From assembly GCA_918807975.1 (NCBI GenBank), contig OU964924.1, positions 18,149,695 through 18,213,694 of the forward strand: a DNA stretch of 64,000 nucleotides. Direction: 5' to 3'. Below, in pieces: positions 45,238 through 56,800 of the stretch; position 1 is the first letter of the stretch, and each line of letters begins with the position of its first letter. A program made the translations under genes and the position numbers. The notes beneath the pieces were generated by a model, which saw nothing but the letters and a program-made list of their open reading frames with translations, did no database searches and had not been told where the DNA came from. The DNA is from Aplidium turbinatum. Lineage: Eukaryota > Chordata > Ascidiacea > Aplousobranchia > Polyclinidae.

Positions 45238-46258
45238 TTGCTTATGGCTACTACTCGACGTAGGCTACTACAGATTATCTGTGTTCACCAAATGATGGAA
45301 TCAAAGGATCTAAACTTCCCTCAAAAGGACAGGTTTTGGCATTCTTTCTTCACCTACACATCAACAACGAAAACACAATTCGCGACAGTTCCACTACTGT
45401 GGCAAATTGCATATCAGAATTTTGGGAAAAAGCTAAAATTCCAATTCATCGCAAAGACGTTACAATTGCCAAAGTGGAGAAGCTATACAAATATTATCAT
45501 AATTATTGTTACTGGCAATGGTGTGTCTCAACTGCTAGAAGTAGCAAAATTGCCAAATGGTACAGGATTACAACAAGCAAAAGCTGTAGTAAAAGCTCTT
45601 GATGATTGGGATCTAACAGATAAAGTTGCTGCTATTCTATATCTTTCGATACTACATCTTCCAACACAGGAAGAACTCAAGGTGCATGTGTCTTGATCGA
45701 ACAAGAGTTACAAAAAGATCTTCTGCATTTGGCGTGCCGCCACCACATTCTGGAATTGCTTGCGCAAACAGCCTTCACTACAATTATGGGGAGCACTGCT
45801 GCACCTGAAGTGCTACTTTTCAAACGATTTCAGTCTCAATGGGAATTTTTGGATATGACATGGTTTACCTCGATAGTGACAGAAAATGAAGGCATAGCTA
45901 AAACAGTTATAGATTCGGATCTTATTGCTTGGGCTGAAAAATCATTGAAAGAAAAGATCTTCGTGACGATTATAGAGAATTTATTGAACTCTCATTAATT
46001 TTTATGAGAGTTACTCCACCAAGAGGTTTTCATTTCATGGCTCCTGGTCCAATGCATCATGCTAGGTGGATGTCCAAAGTTTTATACTCATTAAAGGTTT
46101 GGATTTTTCATCAACAGTTCAAACTTACAGCGAAAGAATGCAATGGGGTTCTGCAGATGTGCACTTTTGCTGTGAAGATCTATCTTAAAGCATGGATAGA
46201 AGCTCCTCTATCAGCTGCAGCCCCAAACAATGATATCAAGCTGTTCAAGTCTATTCAA
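45238..46258 (+). pseudogene. Uncharacterised transposase-like protein (DTTSSNTG / ACRHH family), N-terminal and middle part
   Basis: Conserved blocks are LPNGTGLQQAKAVVKALDDW, then in another frame FDTTSSNTGRTQGACVLIEQ, LLHLACRHHILELLAQTAFT, LLFKRFQSQWEFLD, and, after a second frame change, FRDDYREFIELSLIFMRVTP, GPMHHARWMSKVLYSLKVWI and AAAPNNDIKLFKSIQ. The family is frequent in cnidarian, arthropod and mollusc genomes as an uncharacterised protein. An Asp in FDTTSSNTG, the CRHH block and a later Glu would suit an RNase H-fold transposase, but that is inference. At least two frame changes make this copy inactive. The gene is continued at 58513-59036. Confidence 0.7.
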
Positions 46259-46528
46259 TAGGGTGTACCAAAAAAACCTTACTTTCACTGATCTTGCTGT
46301 TGGCTGGCAAAAAGTTGTGTTTGGAGTCAAAACTAATGCTAATATAAAATTTTTTAAATTTCATTGTTGTTTGACGCCTATTTTCTTTACGTTTCCATGG
46401 AAACAACCCAAATTTTAAAAAAATAGCGTAACTTGAAAACCACTATAGTTAGAAAGCTGTAATAAACACCAAAAGTTCCAGAATACTAATATTCCTATTA
46501 GTGTTTCATACATTTTATTGGTCTAGGT

Positions 46529-46977
46529 AATGTAGTTTTTTAGATATTTCCTAAAATAGCGTTTTTGTAAAAAAATCTTGATAATTTACTCTAAAAATTA
46601 TTATTTTATACAAATTTTTGCTAATTTTTGCAAATTTTTGCCTGGTGAACAGCCTCATTCAATTTTCAGCATTCGTTTTATAAATTAGATTAATTGGTAA
46701 TCAAATGCCTCACAAGTTTTTTCTAAAAATTTTTCTATTTTGATAGTTCTATTTTTCTTGTTTAGTTTACTCCTTTTTTGAACCTAAATAAACTAAGAAA
46801 AGATTTCTATGTTTTGTCAGTCATGCTCCATTTACTCTGTAAAGAAACGCTAAAATCTTAGCAACCATTCAGCAAGGTTTCACTGCTGCAATGTACATTG
46901 TTGTTTAAAATGTGTTAAGCATGTCAGGTTGATCAAGTCGCAATACCAATGAAATAGGAATTGTGACATCATTGACA
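46529..46977. other. Interior of the insertion, no gene
   Basis: AT-rich with repeated CAAATTTTTG; no protein or terminal repeat recognised. Confidence 0.4.
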
Positions 46978-46982
46978 ACGTC

Positions 46983-47684
46983 TGTCACGATTTCTTTCTA
47001 TCTCTTACCAGGAAAAAGACTTGGAAAGGTTCAATGACGTAGTTTAATGGGTCAAACCGAAAAGCAGTCAATTAAATGTCGAATAATTCTACTAGTGAAA
47101 TGATAATCTGACTTCTTGAAGAACTTTAACGAACGGCTTCTCAAATAACTCTAATTTCTGCATCAACTATACCAATTCACAACTCATAGCACAACTCTCA
47201 TAATCAACTCGTAACAATCACCATAATAATAATCTCAGAATCAACATTACACAAACTACACCACTATTTATAGTGGGCTGTTCAGTCCAGTAACTTCGAG
47301 AAGGTTACATCATAAAGAACCATCGCTCGGTCACGTAGCATTTAAATGTCAACAAGCAGAAGCTTATAGAATTCTAAAGAATGTCACGTTCGCAAGAAGA
47401 TTCTTACATAACAACGATTTTGCAATCGGACATTTACAGATAAACAACCTTATGACGTCATGACAAACGACGCTCAGAAATCATGAAAAACAACAGAACC
47501 TTCTAGATTTGCATGCTTACAGATGATTCTAGAAATACGTTACATAATACAAATTTCTCAATCAGAGGTTACTTCAGGTCATAACCGATAATAACACAAC
47601 GCACCAGAATTCCATAATGAAAACAACACGCTTGTTGAAGATACCAAGCAAGCCATCGCGAGGCATTGCACCTTGATTGTGACA
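46983..47684 (-). repeat. LTR (3' LTR relative to the Gag frame)
   Basis: 702 bp, no difference from 49920-50621 noticed. On the minus strand it holds CTATAAATAGTGG, a TATA-like box, about 300 bp from its right edge. Confidence 0.92.
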
Positions 47685-47801
47685 TACGCCCCCCCTTAGA
47701 ATATTGTTGCAAACAATATAACAACACAATCAATACAAAACACACCACAAAACAATTAATTACTCAATAAATCAATTCTCATAAGTCCATCGTTGCATGA
47801 T

Positions 47802-49832
47802 CTACCAACGATAACTTTTCTCAAAACAATAGTCACGTTTACTGTGAAAGTTTCCAACGTCCGCAATATCTTCAGTGCATCGGCGAGCGAGATGACCCAT
47901 CTTTCTACATCGGAAACATCTCCTCTCCGGACAGTCCTTGGCGAGATGACCTTCTTTATGACAATTATAGCAAGCCTTTTCATCAAAAGGGCAGCTCCTG
48001 GCTATGTGTCCAATCTCTCCACATCGGTAGCAGTGGTTGTCACGGCAACGTCTGTTTTCCGAATGTCCGCCGTCAGCAACGCACTCCCTGGCGAAATGTC
48101 CGCGTCTACCGCATCTATAGCAAACTCCAAATGGTCGTCGCCTGCCTCTTCTCTTCGGTTCTTCGCGCTCATAGTATCCATGATCGTGAGATCGTCGCTG
48201 ATTATCTGCAGAACAATCTCGAGCAAAGTGACCATTCTTGCCACAAGAATAACAAGTAACTTCAGAATTTTTCTCAATAACATTTCCGATTATAAGATCA
48301 ACTAAAGAGTTTTGTAAACATAACGCTTTCACAGTCCCACTACAATACAGAGTTTCGATAGATATCATCGCTAACGGTCCTTGGATTGAAGTGGTATCTA
48401 TTTTTGTCACATGGCCAGTTTTCCCCGTTAATTGACTGTCTTTAACCAAATCTCTCCTCACTATTATACCAGTAGAACCAGAATCACGTAAAACTTTTAC
48501 CTTTTTGTCTCCAACTTTTCCATCCACTACTGGCAGGTGATCTTCAGGTATTATTTTTCCGCAAACATCTTCATCCGGATTCTCCTCGTCAAGCGTGGGT
48601 TCAGGAATCATTAACGCACAACCGCATCGATAAACGTCCGTGTCTTTATCTTTTCCAGACTGATTAGGTAAGGAAAACGACTTGTCCTTGCATTCCTTCG
48701 CTTCGTGTCCTTGCCTATTGCAACGATTGCACCACTTCCTCGATTCCTGATGATTTCTATTAGTCTTCTTCCGGCAGTTAACAGACTTATGACCTAAGCC
48801 ATTACAATTAAAACAACGTACTTCTCTTGGAACCGCACCTCCTTTAAAATTATTTGTTTGCTCCTCGTCATTATCGCATGACAACGTTTCTTCAGTCGAC
48901 AACTTCTCATCATGAGCAACTAAGTACTGTTCTGCCACACTGGCTATTTCTTCTAGATTCTTTGGACTCCTCTCCATTAGATAAACAGACAGATCTTTTG
49001 AACATGAATCTGTGAATTGTTCCTTAACTATAAGGTTTGCCAATCCGTCCAATGATTGTTCGGCCCCCGAAAGTTCAAACCATTTTAACAAAAGGTTTCT
49101 TAAACGTTCGATAAATTGACCTGGACTTTCGTGTCGTTCAGGCTTTGCCTCACGGAATCTTTGACGGTATCCATGCTCGGTAAAATTGTATCGTTTTAAC
49201 AGAGCTAACTTCAATCTGTCGTAATTCATGGCCTCTTCTTGCGAAAGTCTTGAATATACATCAAGAGCTTGTCCCGATAATAACATGCTCAGCTGGGTAG
49301 CCCACGTCGACTTCTCCAATTTGGCTATTGTAGCATATCTTTCAAATCTTAACAAATAACTATCCAACTCATCTTTTTCTTCAACAAATGATGGCAAATC
49401 TGGACGTCTAACTTGCGCCACAATAACATCTCGAGCATTATCATTAGTAGAATTAGATCGCTCACTAATGTCCAGCTTTTGTCTTTCTAATTCAAGTTTT
49501 AACTTTTCCAATTCATATTGCGCTCTTCTTTCTTCAGCTTCTGCTTCGCGTTGCGCCCGATTCTCTTCGGCTTCTGCTTCGCGCTGCGCCCGCTTCTCTT
49601 CTGCTTCAGCTTCACGCTGCGCCCGCTTCTCTTCGGCTTCAAGTTCTGCTTTCCTTATTTCACGAGCAGCTCTTCTATCTTCTCTTTCGTCAGCTTCTCG
49701 CTGAACTTTTTGGTCCATTATCTTGTGATACTCTTCCATCACAAACTGAGACTTCTCATTACCAGTCAGCCCCATTCGTTCAGCCATGCTCCCTAAGTCT
49801 TCAATCATCTCATGTTTGACAGTATCCGCCAT
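47802..49832 (-). CDS. Gag-retropepsin polyprotein with CNBP-like zinc-knuckle C-terminus
   Basis: 676 codons, uninterrupted. Order: short N-terminus; charged coiled coil (about 35-125) with repeated AEAEEKRAQRE; Gag capsid-like region (about 140-305; RPDLPSFVEEKDELDSYLLR, and GQFIERLRNLLLKW resembling the SCAN/Gypsy capsid); two CCHC knuckles (CFNCNGLGHKSVNC, CNRCNRQGHEAKEC); an aspartic protease region with VLRDSGSTGIIVRRDLV at about 450; then five more CCHC knuckles (about 527-650), such as CYSCGKNGHFARDC, CYRCGEIGHIARSC and CYNCHKEGHLAKDC, separated by short Arg/Gly-rich linkers. The last array is close in wording and spacing to the cellular nucleic-acid-binding protein CNBP, suggesting a captured host segment. 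In Gypsy elements this polyprotein forms the particle and packages RNA. Confidence 0.85.
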   Translation of the reverse strand: MADTVKHEMIEDLGSMAERMGLTGNEKSQFVMEEYHKIMDQKVQREADEREDRRAAREIRKAELEAEEKRAQREAEAEEKRAQREAEAEENRAQREAEAEERRAQYELEKLKLELERQKLDISERSNSTNDNARDVIVAQVRRPDLPSFVEEKDELDSYLLRFERYATIAKLEKSTWATQLSMLLSGQALDVYSRLSQEEAMNYDRLKLALLKRYNFTEHGYRQRFREAKPERHESPGQFIERLRNLLLKWFELSGAEQSLDGLANLIVKEQFTDSCSKDLSVYLMERSPKNLEEIASVAEQYLVAHDEKLSTEETLSCDNDEEQTNNFKGGAVPREVRCFNCNGLGHKSVNCRKKTNRNHQESRKWCNRCNRQGHEAKECKDKSFSLPNQSGKDKDTDVYRCGCALMIPEPTLDEENPDEDVCGKIIPEDHLPVVDGKVGDKKVKVLRDSGSTGIIVRRDLVKDSQLTGKTGHVTKIDTTSIQGPLAMISIETLYCSGTVKALCLQNSLVDLIIGNVIEKNSEVTCYSCGKNGHFARDCSADNQRRSHDHGYYEREEPKRRGRRRPFGVCYRCGRRGHFARECVADGGHSENRRCRDNHCYRCGEIGHIARSCPFDEKACYNCHKEGHLAKDCPERRCFRCRKMGHLARRCTEDIADVGNFHSKRDYCFEKSYRW

Positions 49833-49919
49833 CTTGACATTAATTTATTATTCTTTCAATAAATCTTCGATATTCTTCGGTTATATTCCTTTTCGGTTAT
49901 CCCGGACGAGCCCCCAGAA

Positions 49920-50621
49920 TGTCACGATTTCTTTCTATCTCTTACCAGGAAAAAGACTTGGAAAGGTTCAATGACGTAGTTTAATGGGTCAAACCGAAAA
50001 GCAGTCAATTAAATGTCGAATAATTCTACTAGTGAAATGATAATCTGACTTCTTGAAGAACTTTAACGAACGGCTTCTCAAATAACTCTAATTTCTGCAT
50101 CAACTATACCAATTCACAACTCATAGCACAACTCTCATAATCAACTCGTAACAATCACCATAATAATAATCTCAGAATCAACATTACACAAACTACACCA
50201 CTATTTATAGTGGGCTGTTCAGTCCAGTAACTTCGAGAAGGTTACATCATAAAGAACCATCGCTCGGTCACGTAGCATTTAAATGTCAACAAGCAGAAGC
50301 TTATAGAATTCTAAAGAATGTCACGTTCGCAAGAAGATTCTTACATAACAACGATTTTGCAATCGGACATTTACAGATAAACAACCTTATGACGTCATGA
50401 CAAACGACGCTCAGAAATCATGAAAAACAACAGAACCTTCTAGATTTGCATGCTTACAGATGATTCTAGAAATACGTTACATAATACAAATTTCTCAATC
50501 AGAGGTTACTTCAGGTCATAACCGATAATAACACAACGCACCAGAATTCCATAATGAAAACAACACGCTTGTTGAAGATACCAAGCAAGCCATCGCGAGG
50601 CATTGCACCTTGATTGTGACA
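49920..50621 (-). repeat. LTR (5' LTR relative to the Gag frame)
   Basis: 702 bp, appears identical to 46983-47684. The adjoining internal bases form the tRNA-Pro-type primer site. Confidence 0.92.
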
Positions 50622-50626
50622 ACGTC

Positions 50627-50923
50627 CTATTCATGATAAGTCTATCTGGAATCATTGGAAAGTGTAAAACCATAAACTACGTTTATTACTGAACAATTTT
50701 GCTATGCATTGTTTTCCGCCAGCTCCAACAGGTAAAGCGCTGGAGCCGATTGAAATTAATCACCCTAAATACCGAAAAAAGACGCCGCACTGAGAGATGC
50801 GCTTGCGATAATTGACCCCGCACGCAACGGGTTAAAAGCGCTCTAACTGCTTCAATAGATGACAAATAAGCTATGAAATGTGACGATGAAACCAACTATG
50901 GCATTGCCGATAGAGTAGGGTAA
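50627..50923. other. 5' region of the zBED hAT
   Basis: About 0.3 kb upstream of the first recognisable zBED hAT codons. A matching left terminal repeat for the right end at 58245 was not found. Confidence 0.35.
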
Positions 50924-51024
50924 TTGCCACGTCATAATTGGGCTGCTAAAGAATACGTTCGGTACGGGTTTATTGCTTCAGGACCCGAAGATAACCAACA
51001 ACCTTTCTGCATTATCTGCAATAA

Positions 51025-51215
51025 TAGTCCAGTCGTTGAAGGGTTTTACCTTGACTTAATTGGTGTAAAGCTGAAATTTTGCACATTGGTTCTGTTCATT
51101 GTATAGATTGACCAAAAAAAAATCCCCGTGAAAATCTTTTGGTGAAAAAAAGTTATCCGCCATTTTTAAAAATCCGCCATTTTGAAAAAAATGGCGGATG
51201 TACGAATACTGAATT
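51025..51215. repeat. Left TIR of the Academ element
   Basis: Pairs with about 56800-57002. The inner part holds ATCCGCCATTTT in direct and inverted orientation, giving a small local hairpin as well. Confidence 0.85.
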
Positions 51216-51569
51216 ATTTAATTTTTATGAAATTATTGTCAGTGTTGGTGCTCGTTTGAAAGTAAATTTCATACTGCAAATATTTCACACTTATAACTTG
51301 TTGAATAGAGCTGTTTGTAGGCCTATAAGCTTTAGTGCTTTCAACAGTTTGGTTTGTAAATAAGCGTTCGAAAACATCATCGAATTTCTGAAAGCGCTCA
51401 TTCAAATTTTTAGTCTGTTTCCTGTAAGTAAAATTTTATAATTTGATTAGTGTATTTGGCATAGCCTAATTAAATTTTCTATTTATAATTTCAGATAAAT
51501 AACTGATTAAGCATTTAGAAAATTACTGTAATAAATTGTTGACTATTCCAGCAAACACACAGTGACGAT

Positions 51570-54500
51570 ATGGCAACTAATAAGTGAGTAAATGATTTTG
51601 TTTTCTATGGTAATCGTTTTATATTGTGTTAAACACGGAATAAGTTTGTGTGTTGATGTATACTACATCTCATTGGAATGACTTGTATTTCTTTTCATTC
51701 AGGATTGCAGAACCATCACTTTATCAAACAGAAAACTTCAACGGTGATGAATGTGTCCTATGCAAAAAGGAATTTGATGATTCTTCACCAGAAGTGAAGG
51801 TATTGGAGAAAGGACTTTCAAAGCTTATTACTGTAAGTCAAGAAATCGGAATGATTGCATTGCACGCATATTTAAATGAAATGCAGAAATGCAATGGCAA
51901 AGTTTTGGTCCACCGTGATTGCCGGAGGAAGTTTACGGATACACGGAAAAGGGGTTCAGGGAAAATGTGTGCAAAGAAATTACGTTCCTCATCGGACATA
52001 GACGGTTTTGACTGGAAAGTGTGCTGTTTTCTTTGTTGTCAAAATTATGACTATAATCACCTTAAGAGAGAGCCTATTGCAAAAGTTCAGACTTTACCAA
52101 TACGTGAAGGCTTGATTAAAAGGGCTGAAGAGAGGAATGATGAATGGGGGAACCAAGTATTGGGTAAATTACTTACGTGCAACGATCTAGTCGCAGAAGA
52201 AGCTGTTTACCATTTAAGCTGCATGAAAAAGTTCACACTGGCAAGGCTCAATTCAGAAAAGACAAAGTCAGGTAGACCTTTGTGTATTACGATGGCGGAT
52301 GCGTATGAAAAAGTATGTTGTTGGCTTGAGAATGAATCTGATTGCGATCTTTACACCTTGAAGGAGGTTCATGAAAAAATGGCTAATCTCAGCAATGATG
52401 GAGAAGTTTACGCAATAAAGACTTTCAAGAAAAAATTACACGATAGATATAAGGATCATATTTATTTTATCGAAATGTCAGGGCGTAAGGATGTGATTGT
52501 ATTCAAAAATATGGCGGATCAAATTTTGCACGGAATGAAAAACAACCTTCAACAGACAAAGGAAGATATTATAATAGCAGCTGCAAAATTGGTAAAGGAA
52601 GATATAAAGGAATTGGAAAACAACACCGATTTTTACCCAACTGTTGATGATATAAAAAATGAGGAAACTGGTAACCAGTGGATTCCAGAAAGTTTACAAA
52701 CGTTCCTTGATATTTTGATGTCATCAAAATTAAAGAAGAAAACACTGGGACAATGTATCACGCAAGCCGCTCGACCAAGGTCTCTCATATGTCCTTTATT
52801 ATTTGGACTTGGAGTGGAACTTGAAAAAACGTTTGGTTCAAAATGGTTGGTCAACCATCTTTCAAGAATGGGCTTCTGTATTACGTACGATGAGGTTCAA
52901 AGGTACAAAGAATCCACAATTGAATCTGTGGAAGACACCACGACTGAAGATAATCCAAAATTCATACAGTGGGTAGCTGACAACGTGGATCATAATGTTG
53001 CAACATTAACTGGCAAAGATACGTTTCATGGGATGGGTATAATATCGATTAGGCAACCACCACACCAGCTTCAACAACGAGTGCTTCGTTCAAAACAGAG
53101 AAAGAAAGTGTCTGAGGTGATTAAAAACAAAGGCATTGAGCTACACAATTTTTTTGGGTCTGCAAAACGAGGTATGTCAAAGTTAACTTTAAAATCTCTT
53201 CGACTGCTGGCAACTGATTCTTCTTTCTCAAAGGAGGTAGATTACAACATTCTTTGGCATGCTGCTTGGTTCTCGAGCTCTCTTGAAAATCCACGACCCA
53301 ATTGGGCTGGGTTTATGCAATGTGTTACCAGTGCAGTTCCGGTAAAGGATAAATCAATGGTGACATTCCTTCCAATCATCGATTTAAATCCAAGTGACGA
53401 ATCATGCATATATTCGACCCTATTGTTTGTCATTAAAGAAGCAAAGTCATTGAATGTCGTACCATGTGTTACATTCGACCAACCACTCTGGTTGAAGGCA
53501 ACAGGAATTATCCAGGATGCAAACCTTGATATTGTATGTCGTCTTGGGGGATTCCACACTTTAATGAGTTTTTTGGGCAGTTTGGGACATTTAATGAAAG
53601 GCTCTGGAATCGAAGAATTGTTTTCCCAAGTTTATGCAGAGCAGACTGTTACACATATGATTTCTGGCAAGGCCATATCCAGAGCACTACGTGCACATTT
53701 TCTTGCAGAATCAGCATTGACAACAATAATCCTCGCAGAACTTCTTCCTGAAAGTAATCTTTCATCTTTGGACTGTAATGATGCTGATGGAATTCAAGAA
53801 AAACTCGACTCTGGTGAAATTGCAGCATTGTGTAAGATGTTAAATGATAAAATGGAAACGATGTTAGCAAAGTCCCAAACAGCAAAATTATGGATATTGT
53901 ACCTGAGGTACATCGCCACAATAAAGAGATACATTATTGCAGAGCGTACGTCGAACTGGTCACTTCATTTAGAAGCTACCAAAGAAATGCTAAATTTGTT
54001 TGCAGCTACAGGCCACATAAACTACGCCAAGAGTTCCCGGCTGTATCTACAACAAATGATGGCGCTACCAGAAACACATCCTTGGTTGCATGAAATGTTC
54101 CAAAAAGGTTTTCATGCAGTTCGCAGGTCAGAGCGTTATTGGGCAGGATTATGGTCTGATCTTATAATTGAACAAACGCTGATGAGATCCATCAAAAGCT
54201 GTGGCGGGCTTACGCGAGGTAGAGGAATGAGTGAGGAAGTACGACATCTCTGGGTTCTTAGTATGAGTCAAAGTGCTCAGGTTCATCAAGCAATGACTGA
54301 CGTCTTTGGTCTAACAGTTAAATCGAGTGAACAACATGTCGAAATGGGCATGGCTAGACGTTCCAGGGATTACACAGATTGCGATATCTTTCTGGAATGG
54401 CTGCAACAAAGGAATCCATTTTTGTATGAAGACAAAAATCTGCACTCCCTTTCTCTTGGTTTGGTTTCTGCTGCTGATGATGATGTAAACTGCGACAGAG

Positions 54501-56549
54501 CAGAAGAGATTGGGCAAATGATTCAAGAAAAACTTAATGATGTCCCGATACTGGAATGCAAGATAAAGCGTAAAGACCAAATACAGCCCATCATTGCCTT
54601 GCAGAGCAACGACAAGTTACGCAAAGATTTACATGTTGTAATAAACCCTACTATGCTATTTACCAGGTTGGTAGCAGTGGCAAAAAGAGAAAAAGAACAG
54701 ATCGAGGAGTTTTTTGCATTTGAACTTACGCAAGAGCCAATGTCACTGTTCAAACAAGGCTTGATGAGAAAAGCAGATAAGCCTTCATTACGTAAGGCGT
54801 TAATGAAGGATGATGTATCTATAGGAAGGGATCGGCTGCCAAGTGATTCTCTGTTCATTGTTGATGGTGGTGCACTATTGCATAGAGTGCGGTGGATAAA
54901 AAATGCTACGTTTGAGGAATTGTCTCGACACTATGTCAATTACGTTCGACAACATTACAATTCTTGCATTATCGTCTTTGATGGGTATGATGGACCAAGC
55001 ACGAAATCTAATGAACATATACGCAGAACTGGTAGTGGAAAACAGTGTCCAACAGTTGATGTATTCGGATGCAACAAAGTACCCTTTCCGCAAGATAGAT
55101 TTCTTACAAATGTAGAAAACAAAGTACATTTCATCAAATTTCTTGGACTGCAGCTTGAAGCAGATGGACAAACTGTGAAGATTTGCAAAGAAGATGCTGA
55201 CACAACTATCGTGTCAAAAACATTACAGCAAGCTGAATCGACCACAAAAGCTGTTGTAACAGTTGCTGATGACACTGATGTTGCAATGATGCTTCTCTAC
55301 CATTGGCGAGAACACCATGGCGATGTAATTTTCTTTCAAGAAAAAGTTGACAGAGGCTGGAATCTCACTGAAGTGTGTCACCAATGGGATTCCATAAGGG
55401 AACATATCCTTTTTGTTCACGCTTTCTCCGGTTGCGACACAACATCAGCATCATTTGGTAAAGGGAAAAACAATCTCCTGGCGTTGATCGCGAAGAATGA
55501 GATGCTGCAGTTAATTTCCGATACAATGAGTGACGTTTGGGCAGAACAAAAGCAAGTTGGTGAGATGGCTATCAAAGCATTTCAAATAATGTATGGTGGA
55601 AAAGATAAAGAAAGTTTATGCAAACTCAGGTGAGAGTCTGCATGCAGGCTACTTGTAATATTTCAAAAGCAGTCACCAACCATAACGCAGATAGATGTTA
55701 TGGAAATTGTTTCTAAATGATGTAATGTAAATAATTAGTTGTGTTATAAATGTAATGATTTGTTTTACTATTCCTCTTTAAGGTATCGGAAGTATCTTGA
55801 AATGTGTTGCAAAGGCAAAGTTGAACCAGAGAAGATGCCACCGACAGAACGATCTGCATTTCTACATGGCTTACGCGTCCACTTGCAGATATTTTCTTGG
55901 AAGATGTTAGAAGATGACGAGGTAGGTTTTGGTTTCATTGACTACAGTCAGTGCTGTTATAGCGTTACCATTTTTATTATAAATTGCTCACAAATTGACT
56001 GATTTTATTACCCTAACTTGTCCTTATTCAGGTGTTACGATTAGATCCAAAGAATTGGGGCTGGAAATATAAGAATTCCACTATGATGCCGGTAAAGACC
56101 GATAAGGAAATAGCTCCCCAAACCCTCCTAAAGATTATTAGATGTAAATGCAAGGTAACCTCAAAAGCACCATGTTCTTCAAATCTGTGTTCTTGCAAAA
56201 AGCATGAGCTCAATTGCCTTCAATCATGTGGAGACTGCCATGGCGAATTATGTGAAAACAGAGAGGTACGACATTTTTATAGGAGTTGAATGGGTAAACT
56301 GGTAACTGGTAACAATATGCCACTATTCAAACCACTGTTTTGATTAGTGGAAAATTTGGATGCCTGAATTGTGATGATTCATTCGCATCCAACGTTTATA
56401 TTGCTACTAAAGGTTGCAATCGGCATACTATATAATTGTCGAGACTTAACCTGATTTATTTAATCGCTTCTTTTCAGGACACGATATGTGACGATATGGA
56501 CGACCTAACTGAAGAGGATGACAGCGTGTTTGAAACTCTACATTTCTAA
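51570..56549 (+). CDS. Academ transposase, five exons, about 1461 aa, intact frame
   Basis: Exons: 51570-51583 (ATGGCAACTAATAA|GTGAGT), 51703-55629, 55783-55921, 56032-56265 and 56478-56549 (stop TAA). All junctions are GT-AG, phases agree, and the total, 4386 nt, is divisible by three. The product starts MATNKIAEPSLYQTENF. Domains: Cys/His zinc-like motifs at about 21-80 (CVLC ... HRDCRRKF) and 111-183 (CCFLC ... CNDLVAEEAVYHLSCMKKF); a long central region presumably holding the catalytic fold; from about 1054 an XPG/PIN-like nuclease (SLFIVDGGALLHRV, VADDTDVAMMLLYHW at about 1192, HAFSGCDTTSASFGKGK at about 1241); a Cys-rich tail at about 1395-1438 (IIRCKCK ... LCSCKKHELNCLQSCGDC). The start was chosen because exon 1 gives the only in-frame ATG with a strong donor. 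Transposition is its expected role. Confidence 0.85.
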
Positions 56550-56800
56550 CCTCGTTCAATATTTGTTTTAACGTTCAAGGTTTTTCGTTTTAAGTCCATT
56601 CGAATAAAAATCCTTAAGTGAATAAAATTATCGTTTTTGGTACTATTATACGTTAGCTTATTATGTAATATTTTGTTAATGTCACTTTGTTTAAAGTCAA
56701 ATATAGTTGTTATTGAGTACCTACCGGCTTATTAATTGTGACAAGAATAATATCATATTTTATAGAAGCCGTAGTATGACGATCCTTCCAAAAAATATTC
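56550..56800. terminator. 3' region of the Academ gene with polyadenylation signals
   Basis: AATAAA-type hexamers occur in CGAATAAAAATCC near 56602 and GTGAATAAAATTATC near 56620, 50-75 bp after the stop codon, in the sense of the gene. Confidence 0.5.

Larger units (their letters stand above)
46983..50621 (-). mobile_element. LTR retrotransposon (Gypsy-like, Gag-protease only), looks whole and very young
   Basis: Two 702-bp LTRs (46983-47684, 49920-50621) with TGTCACGA...TGTGACA termini look identical by eye and are flanked by perfect 5-bp ACGTC (46978-46982, 50622-50626). On the minus strand the site next to the 5' LTR reads TGGGGGCTCGTCCGGGAT, the tRNA-Pro-type primer site. A purine tract, AAGGGGGGG, adjoins the 3' LTR. 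The internal region holds one long frame (47802-49832); I see no reverse transcriptase or integrase, so it would depend on another element for mobilisation. Identical LTRs imply a very recent insertion. A diverged LTR of the same group lies at 30520. Confidence 0.92.

Noticed and set aside
47793-48305. 170-codon plus-strand frame
   Set aside because: It is the complementary shadow of the knuckle-rich Gag frame on the minus strand; its composition mirrors the repeated CCHC codons.
52633-55420. Several minus-strand frames of 60-110 codons
   Set aside because: All are shadows of the long Academ exon.
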